Source: Virgifigura deserti (GTDB lineage Bacteria > Pseudomonadota > Alphaproteobacteria > Dongiales > Dongiaceae). From it: a DNA stretch of 64,000 nt. Made by a program: the position numbers and the translations under genes. The stretch spans positions 124,001-188,000 of the forward strand of contig QOZR01000007.1 of assembly GCA_003576685.1 (NCBI GenBank), written 5' to 3'. The stretch's first letter is position 1; every line of letters begins with the position of its first letter. Below the pieces are notes generated by a model. It saw nothing but the letters and a program-made list of their open reading frames with translations. It was not told the DNA's origin and did no database searches. This document shows, piece after piece, positions 10,322 through 18,882 of this stretch.

Positions 10322-10353
10322 ATAGGGGCGGGTTTCAAACCCGCCCCTATTTT
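10322..10353 (+). terminator. Rho-independent terminator after rpsA (also a dispersed repeat copy)
   Basis: 14-base arms ATAGGGGCGGGTTT and AAACCCGCCCCTAT meet almost without a loop and are followed by TTTT. The left arm and loop match a partial copy in the aroA 3' end, so a mobile palindrome seems to serve as terminator. Confidence 0.85.
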
Positions 10354-10485
10354 CGTTCAGGCCCGGAAATCGATTAGATCTGAGAGGCTTATCCTTGACG
10401 CCCCGGATTCGCTTTGGCAACCTCTGGTTAACTTTGACCGGCAGGGTCGGACAAGAGCCGGACGTTATCGGGGGATCGAGGCATC

Positions 10486-10773
10486 ATGACGAAATCCGAA
10501 TTGATCATGCGTATCGGTGAGCTGAACCCGCATCTTTTTCACCGCGATGTCGAGCGCATCGTCACCACGATATTCGACGAGATCTCGGCGGCACTTGCCC
10601 GCGGTGATCGGGTCGAGCTGCGCGGCTTCGGCGCGTTTTCCGTGAAGCAGCGGGATGCTCGCCTCGGACGGAACCCGCGCACCGGCGATTCGGTTTCGGT
10701 AGCGAGCAAGGTGATACCTTTCTTCAAGACCGGCAAGCAGCTGCGCGAGCGGCTGAATGGCGGAGAAGTCTAA
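10486..10773 (+). CDS. ihfB: Integration host factor beta subunit
   Basis: DNA-bending half of the IHF heterodimer, which supports sigma-54 activation, recombination and nucleoid structure. The 95-residue protein shows [24 protein letters not shown] and the DNA-intercalating arm [12 protein letters not shown]. It ends NGGEV. It follows rpsA, the usual position of ihfB in proteobacteria. The alpha subunit is not in this window. Functionally it complements the rpoN gene at the window start. Confidence 0.96.
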   Translation: MTKSELIMRIGELNPHLFHRDVERIVTTIFDEISAALARGDRVELRGFGAFSVKQRDARLGRNPRTGDSVSVASKVIPFFKTGKQLRERLNGGEV

Positions 10774-10782
10774 GAGTACTTA

Positions 10783-10812
10783 ACAGGGCCTGACTGCACA
10801 GGGCCTGACTGC
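10783..10812 (+). repeat. Perfect 15-bp tandem duplication between ihfB and lapA
   Basis: ACAGGGCCTGACTGC is present twice head to tail, immediately upstream of the lapA ribosome-binding site. It is a likely recent slippage event. Confidence 0.9.
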
Positions 10813-10833
10813 GGCAGAAGGTGTGAGCCGGTC

Positions 10834-11214
10834 GTGAAGCATTTTTCCTGGATCTTCACCGTGCCCGTAACGGCGATCGTGGTGCTGTTCGCCATCACCA
10901 ACCGATCGCTGGCGACGCTCAGCTTCTGGCCGCTGCCCTGGGAGATGAATCTCCCGATCTATCTCATCATCCTGAGCGCTTTGTTCGTCGGCTTCATGCT
11001 CGGAGCTGTCGTGGCTTGGTTGTCAGGCGGTCGGCGCCGTCGGCAGACCCGGCAACTCGCCGAGCAGGTGCGGGCGCAGTCGCGGCAGATCGCTGAACTG
11101 CAGCGGCGGCAGGCCGAGGCGTCGGCCGCGGCGACTTTCGCCGCCTCCCCTGCCGCGAACACCCCTGCGAACACCCTGGGTGGCCGACAGGTCCTTCGTG
11201 TCGCGGCTCGTTGA
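10834..11214 (+). CDS. LapA-domain (DUF1049) membrane protein
   Basis: Small inner-membrane protein related to LapA, implicated in lipopolysaccharide assembly in Escherichia coli. The 126 residues comprise two transmembrane helices (residues ~5-24 and ~42-64), with the hairpin TNRSLATLSFWPLPWEMNLPI between. A basic segment GGRRRRQTRQ and a coiled-coil-like stretch (LAEQVRAQSRQIAELQRRQA) follow, then an Ala-rich tail. GTG start at 10834 follows GAAGGTGTGAG. Its place after ihfB and near pyrF matches gammaproteobacterial gene order. Confidence 0.85.
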   Translation: MKHFSWIFTVPVTAIVVLFAITNRSLATLSFWPLPWEMNLPIYLIILSALFVGFMLGAVVAWLSGGRRRRQTRQLAEQVRAQSRQIAELQRRQAEASAAATFAASPAANTPANTLGGRQVLRVAAR

Positions 11215-11298
11215 CGCGATTGCCCATCGGCACTTCGCCTCTGGGTATCTCCCCTCTGGGCATTTTGCCTCTGGGGCTGCCGCCGCGGATATCGCCCG

Positions 11299-12435
11299 TT
11301 GAAGATCGTCATCGTCGGCGGCGGAATCGCCGGGCTGAGCACCGCCTGGGCTTTGTCGCGCGACGGCCATCAAATCACATTGTTCGAACAGGATTCGGTC
11401 CCGAACCCGCGCGGCGCGTCGGTCGACCAGCATCGGCTGATCCGCAACTTCTATAGCGATCAGGTCGGCTATTGCCGCCTGGTCGCGTCCGCCTTCGCGG
11501 CATGGGACCAGCTCTGGCGCGCGCTCGGGCGAAGCCATTATATCGAGACCGGCGCGCTTGCCATCTCGACCACACCGGACGACTGGACCGCCCGGTCGCG
11601 CCGGACGATGGACACCGTCGGCTTTGATTACACGGTTCTCGACGACGCGACCCTCGCCGCGCGCTACCCCATCCTGACGCCCGCGGCCGGATGCTGGGCG
11701 CTTCACACGAAGCGCGGGGGCGTCCTTCTCGCCGATCGCATCGTTGCCGATCTCGGCGACCTGCTGCGTCGCGAGGGAGTCGATATTCGCGTCGGCTGTC
11801 GGGTTCGGGACATCGATCCGGCCCGCGCCCGGATCACCCTGGAGGATGGAACCACCGCAGCCGGCGATGCCGTCGTGATCGCCGCCGGCGCCTGGCTTCC
11901 ACGTCTGCTAGCGGAGTTCGCCGGCCGCGTCACGCCGATGCGGAATGCGGTTCTCTATGCCGATCCGCCGCAGGATCTTGCGGCCGCCTGGGCCGGCGCC
12001 CCAATCATCGTCGATTTCGGGGGCGAGGACGACGCCTATGCCGCTCCGCCGGTCGCCGGCTGCGGCCTCAAGCTCGCCTATGGGGCGCATCGCGCGGCCG
12101 GCGATGTGGAGGCACCGCGCGAGCCCTGGCCCGACGAGGCAGCGGCGGTTCTGGGGCGGTTCGCCGGACGTCTGCGTAATCTGCCGGACTATTCGGCGCA
12201 GCAGATGCGGATCTGTTTCTACACCATCGCGCCGGAGAGCCGGTTTATCCTGGAGCGCCTGGAGCAAGCCTGGATCGTCAGCGCCTGCTCGGGTCATGGC
12301 TTCAAGTTCGGCGCCCTGGTCGGGCACGCCACCGCGGCGGCGGTGACTGGGCGATACGGCACGCCGCAGACGGCCCGATGGCTCGCCGGCCTCGGTCCGG
12401 CGCCCGATGCCGCCTCGGATCTGATCCTCGCCTGA
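11299..12435 (+). CDS. FAD-dependent oxidoreductase, DAO / sarcosine-oxidase-like
   Basis: Probable flavin oxidase or dehydrogenase of an amine or amino acid; substrate unknown. The 378-residue protein opens with the Rossmann motif MKIVIVGGGIAGLS, and LFEQ ends the second strand. HRLIRNFY resembles the flavin-proximal segment of monomeric sarcosine oxidase. Near the C-terminus CFYTIAPESRF and ACSGHGFKF match the active-site and FAD-binding end of that family. TTG start at 11299; no strong Shine-Dalgarno sequence is visible, and upstream bases form a ~15-bp degenerate repeat (CCTCTGGG). pyrF follows 11 bases downstream. Confidence 0.85.
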   Translation: MKIVIVGGGIAGLSTAWALSRDGHQITLFEQDSVPNPRGASVDQHRLIRNFYSDQVGYCRLVASAFAAWDQLWRALGRSHYIETGALAISTTPDDWTARSRRTMDTVGFDYTVLDDATLAARYPILTPAAGCWALHTKRGGVLLADRIVADLGDLLRREGVDIRVGCRVRDIDPARARITLEDGTTAAGDAVVIAAGAWLPRLLAEFAGRVTPMRNAVLYADPPQDLAAAWAGAPIIVDFGGEDDAYAAPPVAGCGLKLAYGAHRAAGDVEAPREPWPDEAAAVLGRFAGRLRNLPDYSAQQMRICFYTIAPESRFILERLEQAWIVSACSGHGFKFGALVGHATAAAVTGRYGTPQTARWLAGLGPAPDAASDLILA

Positions 12436-12446
12436 GAGAGCCAAAG

Positions 12447-13175
12447 ATGACCGCAGCCACCTCACCACGCCTTTTGGTCGCCCTGGACACCATCGACAGG
12501 AATGCCGCCGTCAGGCAAGCCCAGGCCGTGCGTCGTTCCGTCGCCGGAGTCAAGCTGGGCCTCGAGTTCTTTACCGCCAACGGCCCTGCCGGCGTGCGGG
12601 AGGTCGTTGCGGAAGGGCAGCCCGTGTTCCTCGATCTGAAGTTCCACGACATCCCGAATACGGTGGCCGGGGCCGTCCGCGCGGCGACGGCGCTGGGGTC
12701 GTTCATGCTGAACGTGCATGCGGGCGGCGGTGCGGCGATGCTGCGCGCCGCCGTCGATGCGGCGGCGGAGACGGCGGCGAAGACCGCTATCGGCCGCCCG
12801 CTGGTGATCGGCGTCACCATCCTGACCAGCCTGGGCGACGGCGATCTCACCGAGCTCGGCCTGCGGGACGCGACGGGCGATCAGGTGTTGCGGCTGGCCG
12901 ATCTCGCGCAACGCTGCGGGCTCGACGGCGTCGTCTGCTCGCCGCACGAGATCACCGCGCTGCGTCGGCACTGCGGACCCGATTTCACCCTGGTCGTTCC
13001 CGGCATCCGCCCCGCCTGGGCGACGGCCGGAGACCAGAAGCGGTTCATGACGCCGGGCGAGGCGGCACAACGCGGCGCCGATTATCTGGTAATCGGCCGG
13101 CCGATCACCGGGGCGGACGACCCGGCCGCGGCAGCCGAGCGGATCGCGGGCGAGATCGCCGACGCCGTGGGTTGA
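12447..13175 (+). CDS. pyrF: Orotidine 5'-phosphate decarboxylase
   Basis: Last step of UMP synthesis: decarboxylates OMP. The 242-residue TIM barrel contains the catalytic tetrad region FLDLKFHDIPNTV (Asp63, Lys65, Asp68) and the phosphate-binding end VVPGIRP ... YLVIGRPIT. ATG at 12447 is chosen over an upstream in-frame start at 12378, which would overlap the preceding oxidoreductase and lacks family similarity. Confidence 0.97.
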   Translation: MTAATSPRLLVALDTIDRNAAVRQAQAVRRSVAGVKLGLEFFTANGPAGVREVVAEGQPVFLDLKFHDIPNTVAGAVRAATALGSFMLNVHAGGGAAMLRAAVDAAAETAAKTAIGRPLVIGVTILTSLGDGDLTELGLRDATGDQVLRLADLAQRCGLDGVVCSPHEITALRRHCGPDFTLVVPGIRPAWATAGDQKRFMTPGEAAQRGADYLVIGRPITGADDPAAAAERIAGEIADAVG

Positions 13176-13205
13176 GGCGGTCGGGCACCCCACTTATCTA
13201 AAAAA

Positions 13206-13230
13206 GATTGTAGTCTAAAGAAGATTGTAG
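13206..13230. repeat. Short direct repeat AAGATTGTAG
   Basis: AAGATTGTAG occurs twice about 17 bases apart in the A/T-rich gap after pyrF. No further meaning is evident. Confidence 0.6.
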
Positions 13231-13281
13231 GCAGCCCGTGGCCGCGGGCCAAGGCCGGCGACCGCAGCACAAAGGAACAGA

Positions 13282-14094
13282 ATGACCGCGCAGCCCCCGA
13301 CGCCGACCGGTTCGCCATCTGGGTCGCCTCCCGGATCGCCATCTGGCTCGTCGCTGCCGATTTCCGGCACCGCCGCCGAGGTGTTCCACCTGCTTTGGAG
13401 CAACCGGGACGGCTTTCTGCGGACGGTGCTGGTTCCGGTGGCCGCCTCTTTCACTCTCGCGCTGCTCGCCTACAGCGTCGCCGAAAGCAATATCCTTCCC
13501 CTGATCCTTGCCGCCGACCTGATCCCGACGACCCTGTTTGCCGTCAGCTGGCATCGCCTGATCCTGATGGGTCCGCAGGAGGCCCTGAGCGCGCCGGTCA
13601 TCCGCTGGGGAAATCGCGAGACGACCTATCTCTGGCGCAGCATCCTGCTCATGATCGGCATCGTGCTGGCGATGGCCATCCCGTTTTCCTTCGCCCTGGC
13701 GATGGCCCAACGCTCCGCCGCTGGGCATCTGATCATGGCGCTTGTCTCTCTCGCGGCGCTCTTCATCATGTTGCGGCTGGCCCTTGTCCTTCCGGCGGGC
13801 GCAGTCGATGCCCGCTATGGCTTCGCCCAGTCCTGGGGCGACACGGCGGCCCGCGGCTTTCAACTGATGGCGATCGTGCTTTTGGTCGCCCTGCCCTTGT
13901 TCGTGGCGCTCCATATCGTTAATGGCCTGATCGCAAGCACGGGACTCGCCGCCGCCGCCCCCTTGACGACGCTGCTGCTGAACAGCGTCGGCAGCTATCT
14001 GTTCCTAGCCGCCCTGCTGACCGTCCTCGCTCTTGCCTTTCGCCGGCTGTCCGGCTGGCAGGACAGCCAAGGGGCGGCGGTGCCGGCACCCTGA
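13282..14094 (+). CDS. Multipass membrane protein of unknown function
   Basis: I do not recognise a characterised family. The 270-residue product has a Gly/Ser/Pro repeat at the N-terminus (PTGSPSGSPPGSPSGSS), then about six hydrophobic segments near residues 50-67, 70-88, 115-140, 150-173, 195-215 and 225-255. There is no cleavable signal peptide. AAAGGAACAG precedes the ATG. It lies between pyrF and trpF on the same strand and could be cotranscribed with trpF (gap 8 bases). Confidence 0.8.
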   Translation: MTAQPPTPTGSPSGSPPGSPSGSSLPISGTAAEVFHLLWSNRDGFLRTVLVPVAASFTLALLAYSVAESNILPLILAADLIPTTLFAVSWHRLILMGPQEALSAPVIRWGNRETTYLWRSILLMIGIVLAMAIPFSFALAMAQRSAAGHLIMALVSLAALFIMLRLALVLPAGAVDARYGFAQSWGDTAARGFQLMAIVLLVALPLFVALHIVNGLIASTGLAAAAPLTTLLLNSVGSYLFLAALLTVLALAFRRLSGWQDSQGAAVPAP

Positions 14095-14102
14095 GCGCCG
14101 CC

Positions 14103-14747
14103 ATGCCGGTGGACGTCAAGATCTGCGGCGTGAACAGCCACGAGGCCGCGACTGCGGCGGCGAGCGGCGGCGCCCGCTATATCGGGTTCGTCTTCTACCC
14201 GCCGAGCCCGCGCGCGGTCGACATCGCCGAAGCCGCCGCGCTGGCCAAGACGGTGCCGGCCGATGTCGGGCGGGTCGGCCTTCTGGTCGACGCGGACGAC
14301 CGCCGGATCGCGGAGATCCTGGCGGCCGTGCCGCTTCATATGCTGCAGCTCCATGGCCGCGAGACGCCGGCGCGCGTTCGCGCCATCCGCGAGACGTTCG
14401 GCCTGCCGGTCATGAAGGCGATCGGCGTCGCCGACAAGGCCGATATCGACGCCGCGGCCGCCTATTGCGACGCTGCCGACTGGCTGCTGTTCGACGCCAA
14501 GCCGCCGAAGCGGCCCGGCGCGCTTCCGGGCGGCAATGCCGTCTCTTTCGACTGGAACCTGCTCGCCGGGCGGCGCTGGCCGATTCCCTGGATGCTGTCG
14601 GGCGGCCTCACGGCCGGCAATCTCGCCGCGGCGGTCCGGTCGACCGGCGCCCGCGTCGCCGATGTCTCTTCCGGCGTCGAGCATGCGCCCGGTCGGAAGA
14701 GCGTCACGAAGATCGGCGATTTCCTGGCGGCCGCTGCGGCGGCCTGA
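14103..14747 (+). CDS. trpF: Phosphoribosylanthranilate isomerase
   Basis: Third step of tryptophan synthesis: PRA to CdRP by Amadori rearrangement. The 214-residue TIM barrel starts VDVKICGVNS, containing the general-base Cys. GFVFYPPSPRAV, LQLHGRETP and WMLSGGLTAGN are family hallmarks, and DVSSGVEHAPGRKS is the phosphate-binding end with the catalytic Asp. It is separated from trpBA by a response regulator gene and ~720 bases. Confidence 0.97.
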   Translation: MPVDVKICGVNSHEAATAAASGGARYIGFVFYPPSPRAVDIAEAAALAKTVPADVGRVGLLVDADDRRIAEILAAVPLHMLQLHGRETPARVRAIRETFGLPVMKAIGVADKADIDAAAAYCDAADWLLFDAKPPKRPGALPGGNAVSFDWNLLAGRRWPIPWMLSGGLTAGNLAAAVRSTGARVADVSSGVEHAPGRKSVTKIGDFLAAAAAA

Positions 14748-14903
14748 CCGAAGCGCGCGGCCGCTATTACCCTGCGGCGCAGTCTTTGGGAGGCCTTCGC
14801 AAGACAAGGCTTTGTTAACCATTGCGGTAATACCGTGCCCCCCACATCGCCGAGCATGATTTGCAGGGATCACCAACCGCGCCGTGGGTTCTAGAGCAAA
14901 ACC

Positions 14904-15302
14904 TTGTCTTCATCTCCCGCCCGAAGACCGTTCAGCGTCTTGATCGTCGAGGACGAGATGTTGATCGCGCTCGCCACCTCCGCGATTCTGGCGGAACTGG
15001 GCTATCACGTGTCTGGCGTCGCGCCATCGGCCGACGCCGCCTACCGGGCGGCCGTCGAGCACCGGCCCGACCTGGTGCTGATGGACATCACGCTGCAGGG
15101 CGGAACCGATGGGATCGAGGCCGCGCGGGAACTTAAGGGCCGCTTCGGCGTGCCGATCCTCTTCGTCACCGCGCATGCCGACGGCCCCACCATGGATCGG
15201 GCCAAGAAAATCGACCCGGTCGGCTACCTCATCAAACCCTTTTCGCCCAGGCAGCTCGAAAGAGCCGTCGCGAGCGCGATCCATGCTTCCGGACGCGCGT
15301 GA
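14904..15302 (+). CDS. Single-domain response regulator (CheY-like receiver)
   Basis: Phosphorylatable receiver with no output domain. In 132 residues the key positions are visible: acidic pair Glu16/Asp17 (VEDEM), phospho-Asp61 in VLMDITL, Thr89 (FVTAHAD) and Lys111 (YLIKPF). The start is TTG at 14904 without a clear Shine-Dalgarno sequence; an ATG at 14959 would cut into the acidic pocket, so TTG is preferred. It sits between trpF and trpB on the same strand, with no kinase gene nearby, and its role there is unknown. Confidence 0.88.
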   Translation: MSSSPARRPFSVLIVEDEMLIALATSAILAELGYHVSGVAPSADAAYRAAVEHRPDLVLMDITLQGGTDGIEAARELKGRFGVPILFVTAHADGPTMDRAKKIDPVGYLIKPFSPRQLERAVASAIHASGRA

Positions 15303-15466
15303 CGGGAATTTCCGGTTCTCGGCAAGTAGCTGGACTCGCCGCCGGCGCGCGGATCGATCGCGCGCACTCGGCAGCGACGCGGCGGTCGCAAAGCTTTGAC
15401 CTTTTAACGGCGCTATGGTTGATTGCGCGATCACTGGAACCGCTAACAACCGCCTCGTGGAAGCCG

Positions 15467-16678
15467 TTGAGCAAGGTCAATACATATCGCGCAGGACCCG
15501 ACGAACACGGGCATTTCGGCACCTTCGGCGGTCGTTTCGTCGCCGAGACACTGATGCCGCTGATCCTCGAGGTCGAGCGGGCCTATGACGCGGCCAAGCA
15601 GGACCCGACCTTCGCGGCCGAGCTCGCTTACTATCTGAAGCATTATGTCGGACGGCCGAGCCCACTCTATTTCGCGGAGCGGCTCACCCACCATTTTGGC
15701 GGCGCCAAGATTTACTTCAAGCGCGAGGAGCTGAACCACACCGGCGCGCACAAGATCAACAATTGCATGGGCCAGATCGTGCTTGCTAAGCGCATGGGCA
15801 AGACGCGGATTATCGCCGAGACCGGCGCCGGACAGCACGGGGTCGCGACGGCGACGGTCTGCGCCCTGTTCGATCTCCCCTGCACCGTCTATATGGGCGA
15901 GACCGACATCGCCCGGCAGGCGCCCAACGTGTTCCGCATGAAGCTGCTCGGCGCTGAGGTCGTGCCCGTGAAGAGCGGCACCCGGACGCTGAAGGATGCG
16001 ATGAACGAAGCGCTGCGCGACTGGGTGGCGAACGTCGATTCCACCTTCTACATCATCGGGACGGCGGCGGGGCCTCACCCCTACCCGGCAATGGTGCGGG
16101 ACTTCCAGTCGGTGATCGGCGACGAGGTGCGCGAGCAGATCCTGGAGGCCGAGGGGAGACTTCCGGATTCGCTGGTCGCCTGCATCGGCGGCGGTTCCAA
16201 CGCCATCGGCCTGTTCCACCCGTTCCTCGATGAATCCGAGATCGCCATGTATGGCGTGGAGGCGGCCGGGCACGGCCTGGAAACCGACAAGCATGCCGCA
16301 TCGCTGACCGGCGGGCGGCCGGGCGTGCTGCATGGCAACCGCACCTATCTGCTGCAGGATGCCGACGGGCAGATTCAGGACGCGCATTCGATTTCCGCGG
16401 GCCTCGATTATCCCGGAATCGGACCGGAACATGCCTGGCTCCACGACATTGGGCGCATCACCTATGTGTCCGCCACTGACCAGGAGGCGCTCGAGGCGTT
16501 CCAGCTCTGCGCCCGGTTGGAAGGCATCATCCCGGCGCTCGAACCGTCGCATGCCCTGGTACAGGTGGCGAAGATGGCCGGCGACCTGCCGAAGGATCAT
16601 CTGATCGTCATGAATATGAGCGGTCGCGGCGACAAGGACATCTTTACCGTCGCCGACCAGCTGGGAACAAAGCTTTGA
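15467..16678 (+). CDS. trpB: Tryptophan synthase beta chain
   Basis: PLP enzyme that joins indole and serine. With the TTG start at 15467 the protein has 403 residues and begins [20 protein letters not shown], as TrpB proteins do. The PLP lysine is Lys96 in HTGAHKINN, and the PLP-phosphate loop GGGSNA is present. The frame stays open to 15299, but those residues lack family similarity and no start has a convincing Shine-Dalgarno sequence, so the exact N-terminus is uncertain. The stop overlaps the trpA start by 4 bases. Confidence 0.96.
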   Translation: MSKVNTYRAGPDEHGHFGTFGGRFVAETLMPLILEVERAYDAAKQDPTFAAELAYYLKHYVGRPSPLYFAERLTHHFGGAKIYFKREELNHTGAHKINNCMGQIVLAKRMGKTRIIAETGAGQHGVATATVCALFDLPCTVYMGETDIARQAPNVFRMKLLGAEVVPVKSGTRTLKDAMNEALRDWVANVDSTFYIIGTAAGPHPYPAMVRDFQSVIGDEVREQILEAEGRLPDSLVACIGGGSNAIGLFHPFLDESEIAMYGVEAAGHGLETDKHAASLTGGRPGVLHGNRTYLLQDADGQIQDAHSISAGLDYPGIGPEHAWLHDIGRITYVSATDQEALEAFQLCARLEGIIPALEPSHALVQVAKMAGDLPKDHLIVMNMSGRGDKDIFTVADQLGTKL

Positions 16679-17547
16679 GCGCGGTCGCCGCCAAATCCGC
16701 GATGGCTGGCAGGGCCGCCGACTCCGGACGCATCGCTCGTCGGTTCGACGCTCTGCGCGCCGCCGGCCGCGGCGGACTCGTCACCTTCGTCACGGCCGGC
16801 GACCCCGATCCCGAGACCTCGCGCGCCTTGCTGAAGGCGCTGCCGGCCGCCGGCGCCGATCTGATCGAGATCGGCATGCCCTTCACCGATCCGATGGCCG
16901 ACGGCCCGGCGATCCAGGCATCGAGCCTGCGGGCGCTCAAGGCTGGAATGACGCTGACCAGGACGCTGGCGCTCGTGCGCGATTTCCGCGCCGACGACGG
17001 CGAGACGCCGATCATCCTGATGGGCTACTACAACCCGATCGATACCTACGGTGTCGACCGGTTCCTGTCCGATGCGAAGGCGGCCGGCGTCGACGGGCTG
17101 ATCGTCGTCGACCTGCCTCCGGAAGAGGATGAGGAGCTTTGCCTGCCCGCCCTGGCGGCCGGCATCAACTTCATCCGCTTAGCGACGCCGACGACGGACG
17201 ACCGCCGCCTGCCGGCGGTGCTCGCCAACACGAGCGGCTTTCTCTACTACGTCTCGATCGCGGGCATCACGGGAACACGCTCGGCGAGCGAGGTCGATCT
17301 TCAGAGTGCCGTCGAACGGTTGAGGCGCCACACCGACCTACCGCTGGCGATCGGATTCGGCATCAAGACGGCCGCGCAGGCAGCCGCGGTCGCGGCCATC
17401 GCCGATGCTGCGGTCGTGGGCTCTGCGTTCGTCAGCCGTATCGCCGAGAATCTCGATTCCGAGGATCGCGCGCGGCCGGGCTTGGTGGACGGCGTGCTGC
17501 AGCTGGTATCCGACCTAGCAACGGGTGTCCGCGGCGCGAAAAAATAG
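16675..17547 (+). CDS. trpA: Tryptophan synthase alpha chain
   Basis: Cleaves indole-3-glycerol phosphate and channels indole to TrpB. The 290-residue protein has the catalytic Glu65 ([11 protein letters not shown]) and Asp76 (ADGPAIQ). The GYYNPI and VDLPPEE segments and the phosphate loop GFGIKTAAQ are as in the family. TTG start overlapping the trpB stop (TTGA) implies coupled translation, fitting the alpha2beta2 complex. Confidence 0.97.
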   Translation: MSAVAAKSAMAGRAADSGRIARRFDALRAAGRGGLVTFVTAGDPDPETSRALLKALPAAGADLIEIGMPFTDPMADGPAIQASSLRALKAGMTLTRTLALVRDFRADDGETPIILMGYYNPIDTYGVDRFLSDAKAAGVDGLIVVDLPPEEDEELCLPALAAGINFIRLATPTTDDRRLPAVLANTSGFLYYVSIAGITGTRSASEVDLQSAVERLRRHTDLPLAIGFGIKTAAQAAAVAAIADAAVVGSAFVSRIAENLDSEDRARPGLVDGVLQLVSDLATGVRGAKK

Positions 17548-17565
17548 GCTTCCGAATTGAAGAGG

Positions 17566-17618
17566 CACAGAGACAAGAGGAATTTCTAAACCCTTCTCTG
17601 TGACTCTGCGTCTCTGTG
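17566..17618 (+). repeat. Inverted and direct CTCTGTG repeats between trpA and accD
   Basis: CACAGAGAC (17566-17574) is inverted as GTCTCTGTG (17610-17618). Between them CTCTGTG, CTCTGCG and CTCTGTG occur in direct order. Similar CTCTGTG-rich elements occur between genes in many bacterial genomes (from memory). In RNA it could form a 9-bp stem ahead of accD. Confidence 0.7.
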
Positions 17619-17641
17619 ATTGGATCAATTAGACTTATTCC

Positions 17642-18574
17642 ATGAGCTGGCTCAACAACTTCGTCCGTCCGAAACTTCAGGCGCTGGTCCGCAAGACCGA
17701 AGTGCCGGATAATCTTTGGGAGAAGTGCCCGAGCTGCGGCCAGATGATCTTCCATCGCGAGCTCGAGGCCAATCTGCGCGTCTGCCCCCATTGCGGCCAT
17801 CACATGCGGATCGGCGTGCTCCGCCGAATGGAGATGCTGTTCGACGACGGACGCTATCAACGTCTGGAGTTACCGAGAACAGACCCGGACCCGCTGAAGT
17901 TCCGCGATCAGAAGCGCTACAGTGACCGACTCAGAGAGGCGCAAGGCCGAACCAACGAACAGGACGCCCTGATCGTCGCCCACGGAACGATGGGCGGCGC
18001 GCAGACGGTCGTCGCAGCGTTCAATTTCGCGTTCATGGCCGGATCGATGGGCAGCGCGGTCGGCGGCGGGCTGATCGCGGCCGCGCGCCTCGCCGTCGCG
18101 CAACAGGCGCCGCTGATCGTCATTCCGGCGTCCGGTGGCGCCCGCATGCAGGAAGGCATCCTGTCGCTGATGCAGATGCCGCGCTCCATCATCGCCATCG
18201 ACGAGGTCAAAGAAGCCGGCCTGCCCTACATCGTGGTGCTGACCGACCCGACGACCGGCGGCGTCAGCGCGTCCTTCGCCATGCTTGGCGACATCGCGCT
18301 GGCAGAACCCGGTGCGGTGATCGGCTTCGCCGGCGCACGGGTGATCGAGGGCACGGTCCGCGAGAAGCTGCCGGAGGGATTTCAACGGGCGGAATATCTG
18401 CGCGACCACGGCATGGTCGACATCGTGGTGTCACGCCCGGAACTGCGCCAGACGTTGATCCGGATCATCCGCCTGCTGCACAACCCGCAGCCGCCGGCCG
18501 TCGTCGAGCCGCCGGCGACGACCGCGGCCGAAGCCTTTAATGGGCGGTCGCGGCCGAGCAACGGTTCCGAGTGA
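17642..18574 (+). CDS. accD: Acetyl-CoA carboxylase carboxyltransferase subunit beta
   Basis: Part of the AccAD complex that makes malonyl-CoA for fatty acid synthesis. The 310-residue protein has the N-terminal zinc ribbon (CPSCGQM ... CPHCGHH). A crotonase-fold carboxyltransferase domain follows, with SGGARMQEGILSLMQM and TDPTTGGVSASFAMLGD. It lies between trpA and folC, the usual proteobacterial arrangement. Confidence 0.97.
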   Translation: MSWLNNFVRPKLQALVRKTEVPDNLWEKCPSCGQMIFHRELEANLRVCPHCGHHMRIGVLRRMEMLFDDGRYQRLELPRTDPDPLKFRDQKRYSDRLREAQGRTNEQDALIVAHGTMGGAQTVVAAFNFAFMAGSMGSAVGGGLIAAARLAVAQQAPLIVIPASGGARMQEGILSLMQMPRSIIAIDEVKEAGLPYIVVLTDPTTGGVSASFAMLGDIALAEPGAVIGFAGARVIEGTVREKLPEGFQRAEYLRDHGMVDIVVSRPELRQTLIRIIRLLHNPQPPAVVEPPATTAAEAFNGRSRPSNGSE

Positions 18575-18882
18575 TCAGCGCCGGCGGACCGCTCGGCTCG
18601 GAAAGATTCGGCCGGCGATTGGGCCTTGCGGCGCTCGGCCGCTTTTCATAAAGTCGCCTCGAAAAGCTGGCTCCTGACAGGGTTCCGGGAGCGTTCGAAG
18701 CTGCAGGCCTCTGACAGGGTTCCGGAGGCGTCTTCGTCTTTAGCCATAGAGATGCTGAAGCCTTAGAGACGCTGACGAGCGGAACCTGATATGAGCGCCC
18801 CTCTCCATCCACGATCAAGCCAAGTCCGTTATTGCAGAACCGGCGCGCCGCCTGACGCTGCCGGAGCAGGGAATCACCGTCG
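18575..18882. other. 308-base gap between accD and folC
   Basis: No gene is supported. CTGACAGGGTTCCGG is present twice as a direct repeat (18674-18688 and 18711-18725). The region is short of stop-free frames with family similarity. Confidence 0.6.

Noticed and set aside
14748..15466. Trp attenuator or leader peptide before trpB
   Set aside because: No short open frame with clustered Trp codons and no terminator/antiterminator pair was seen.
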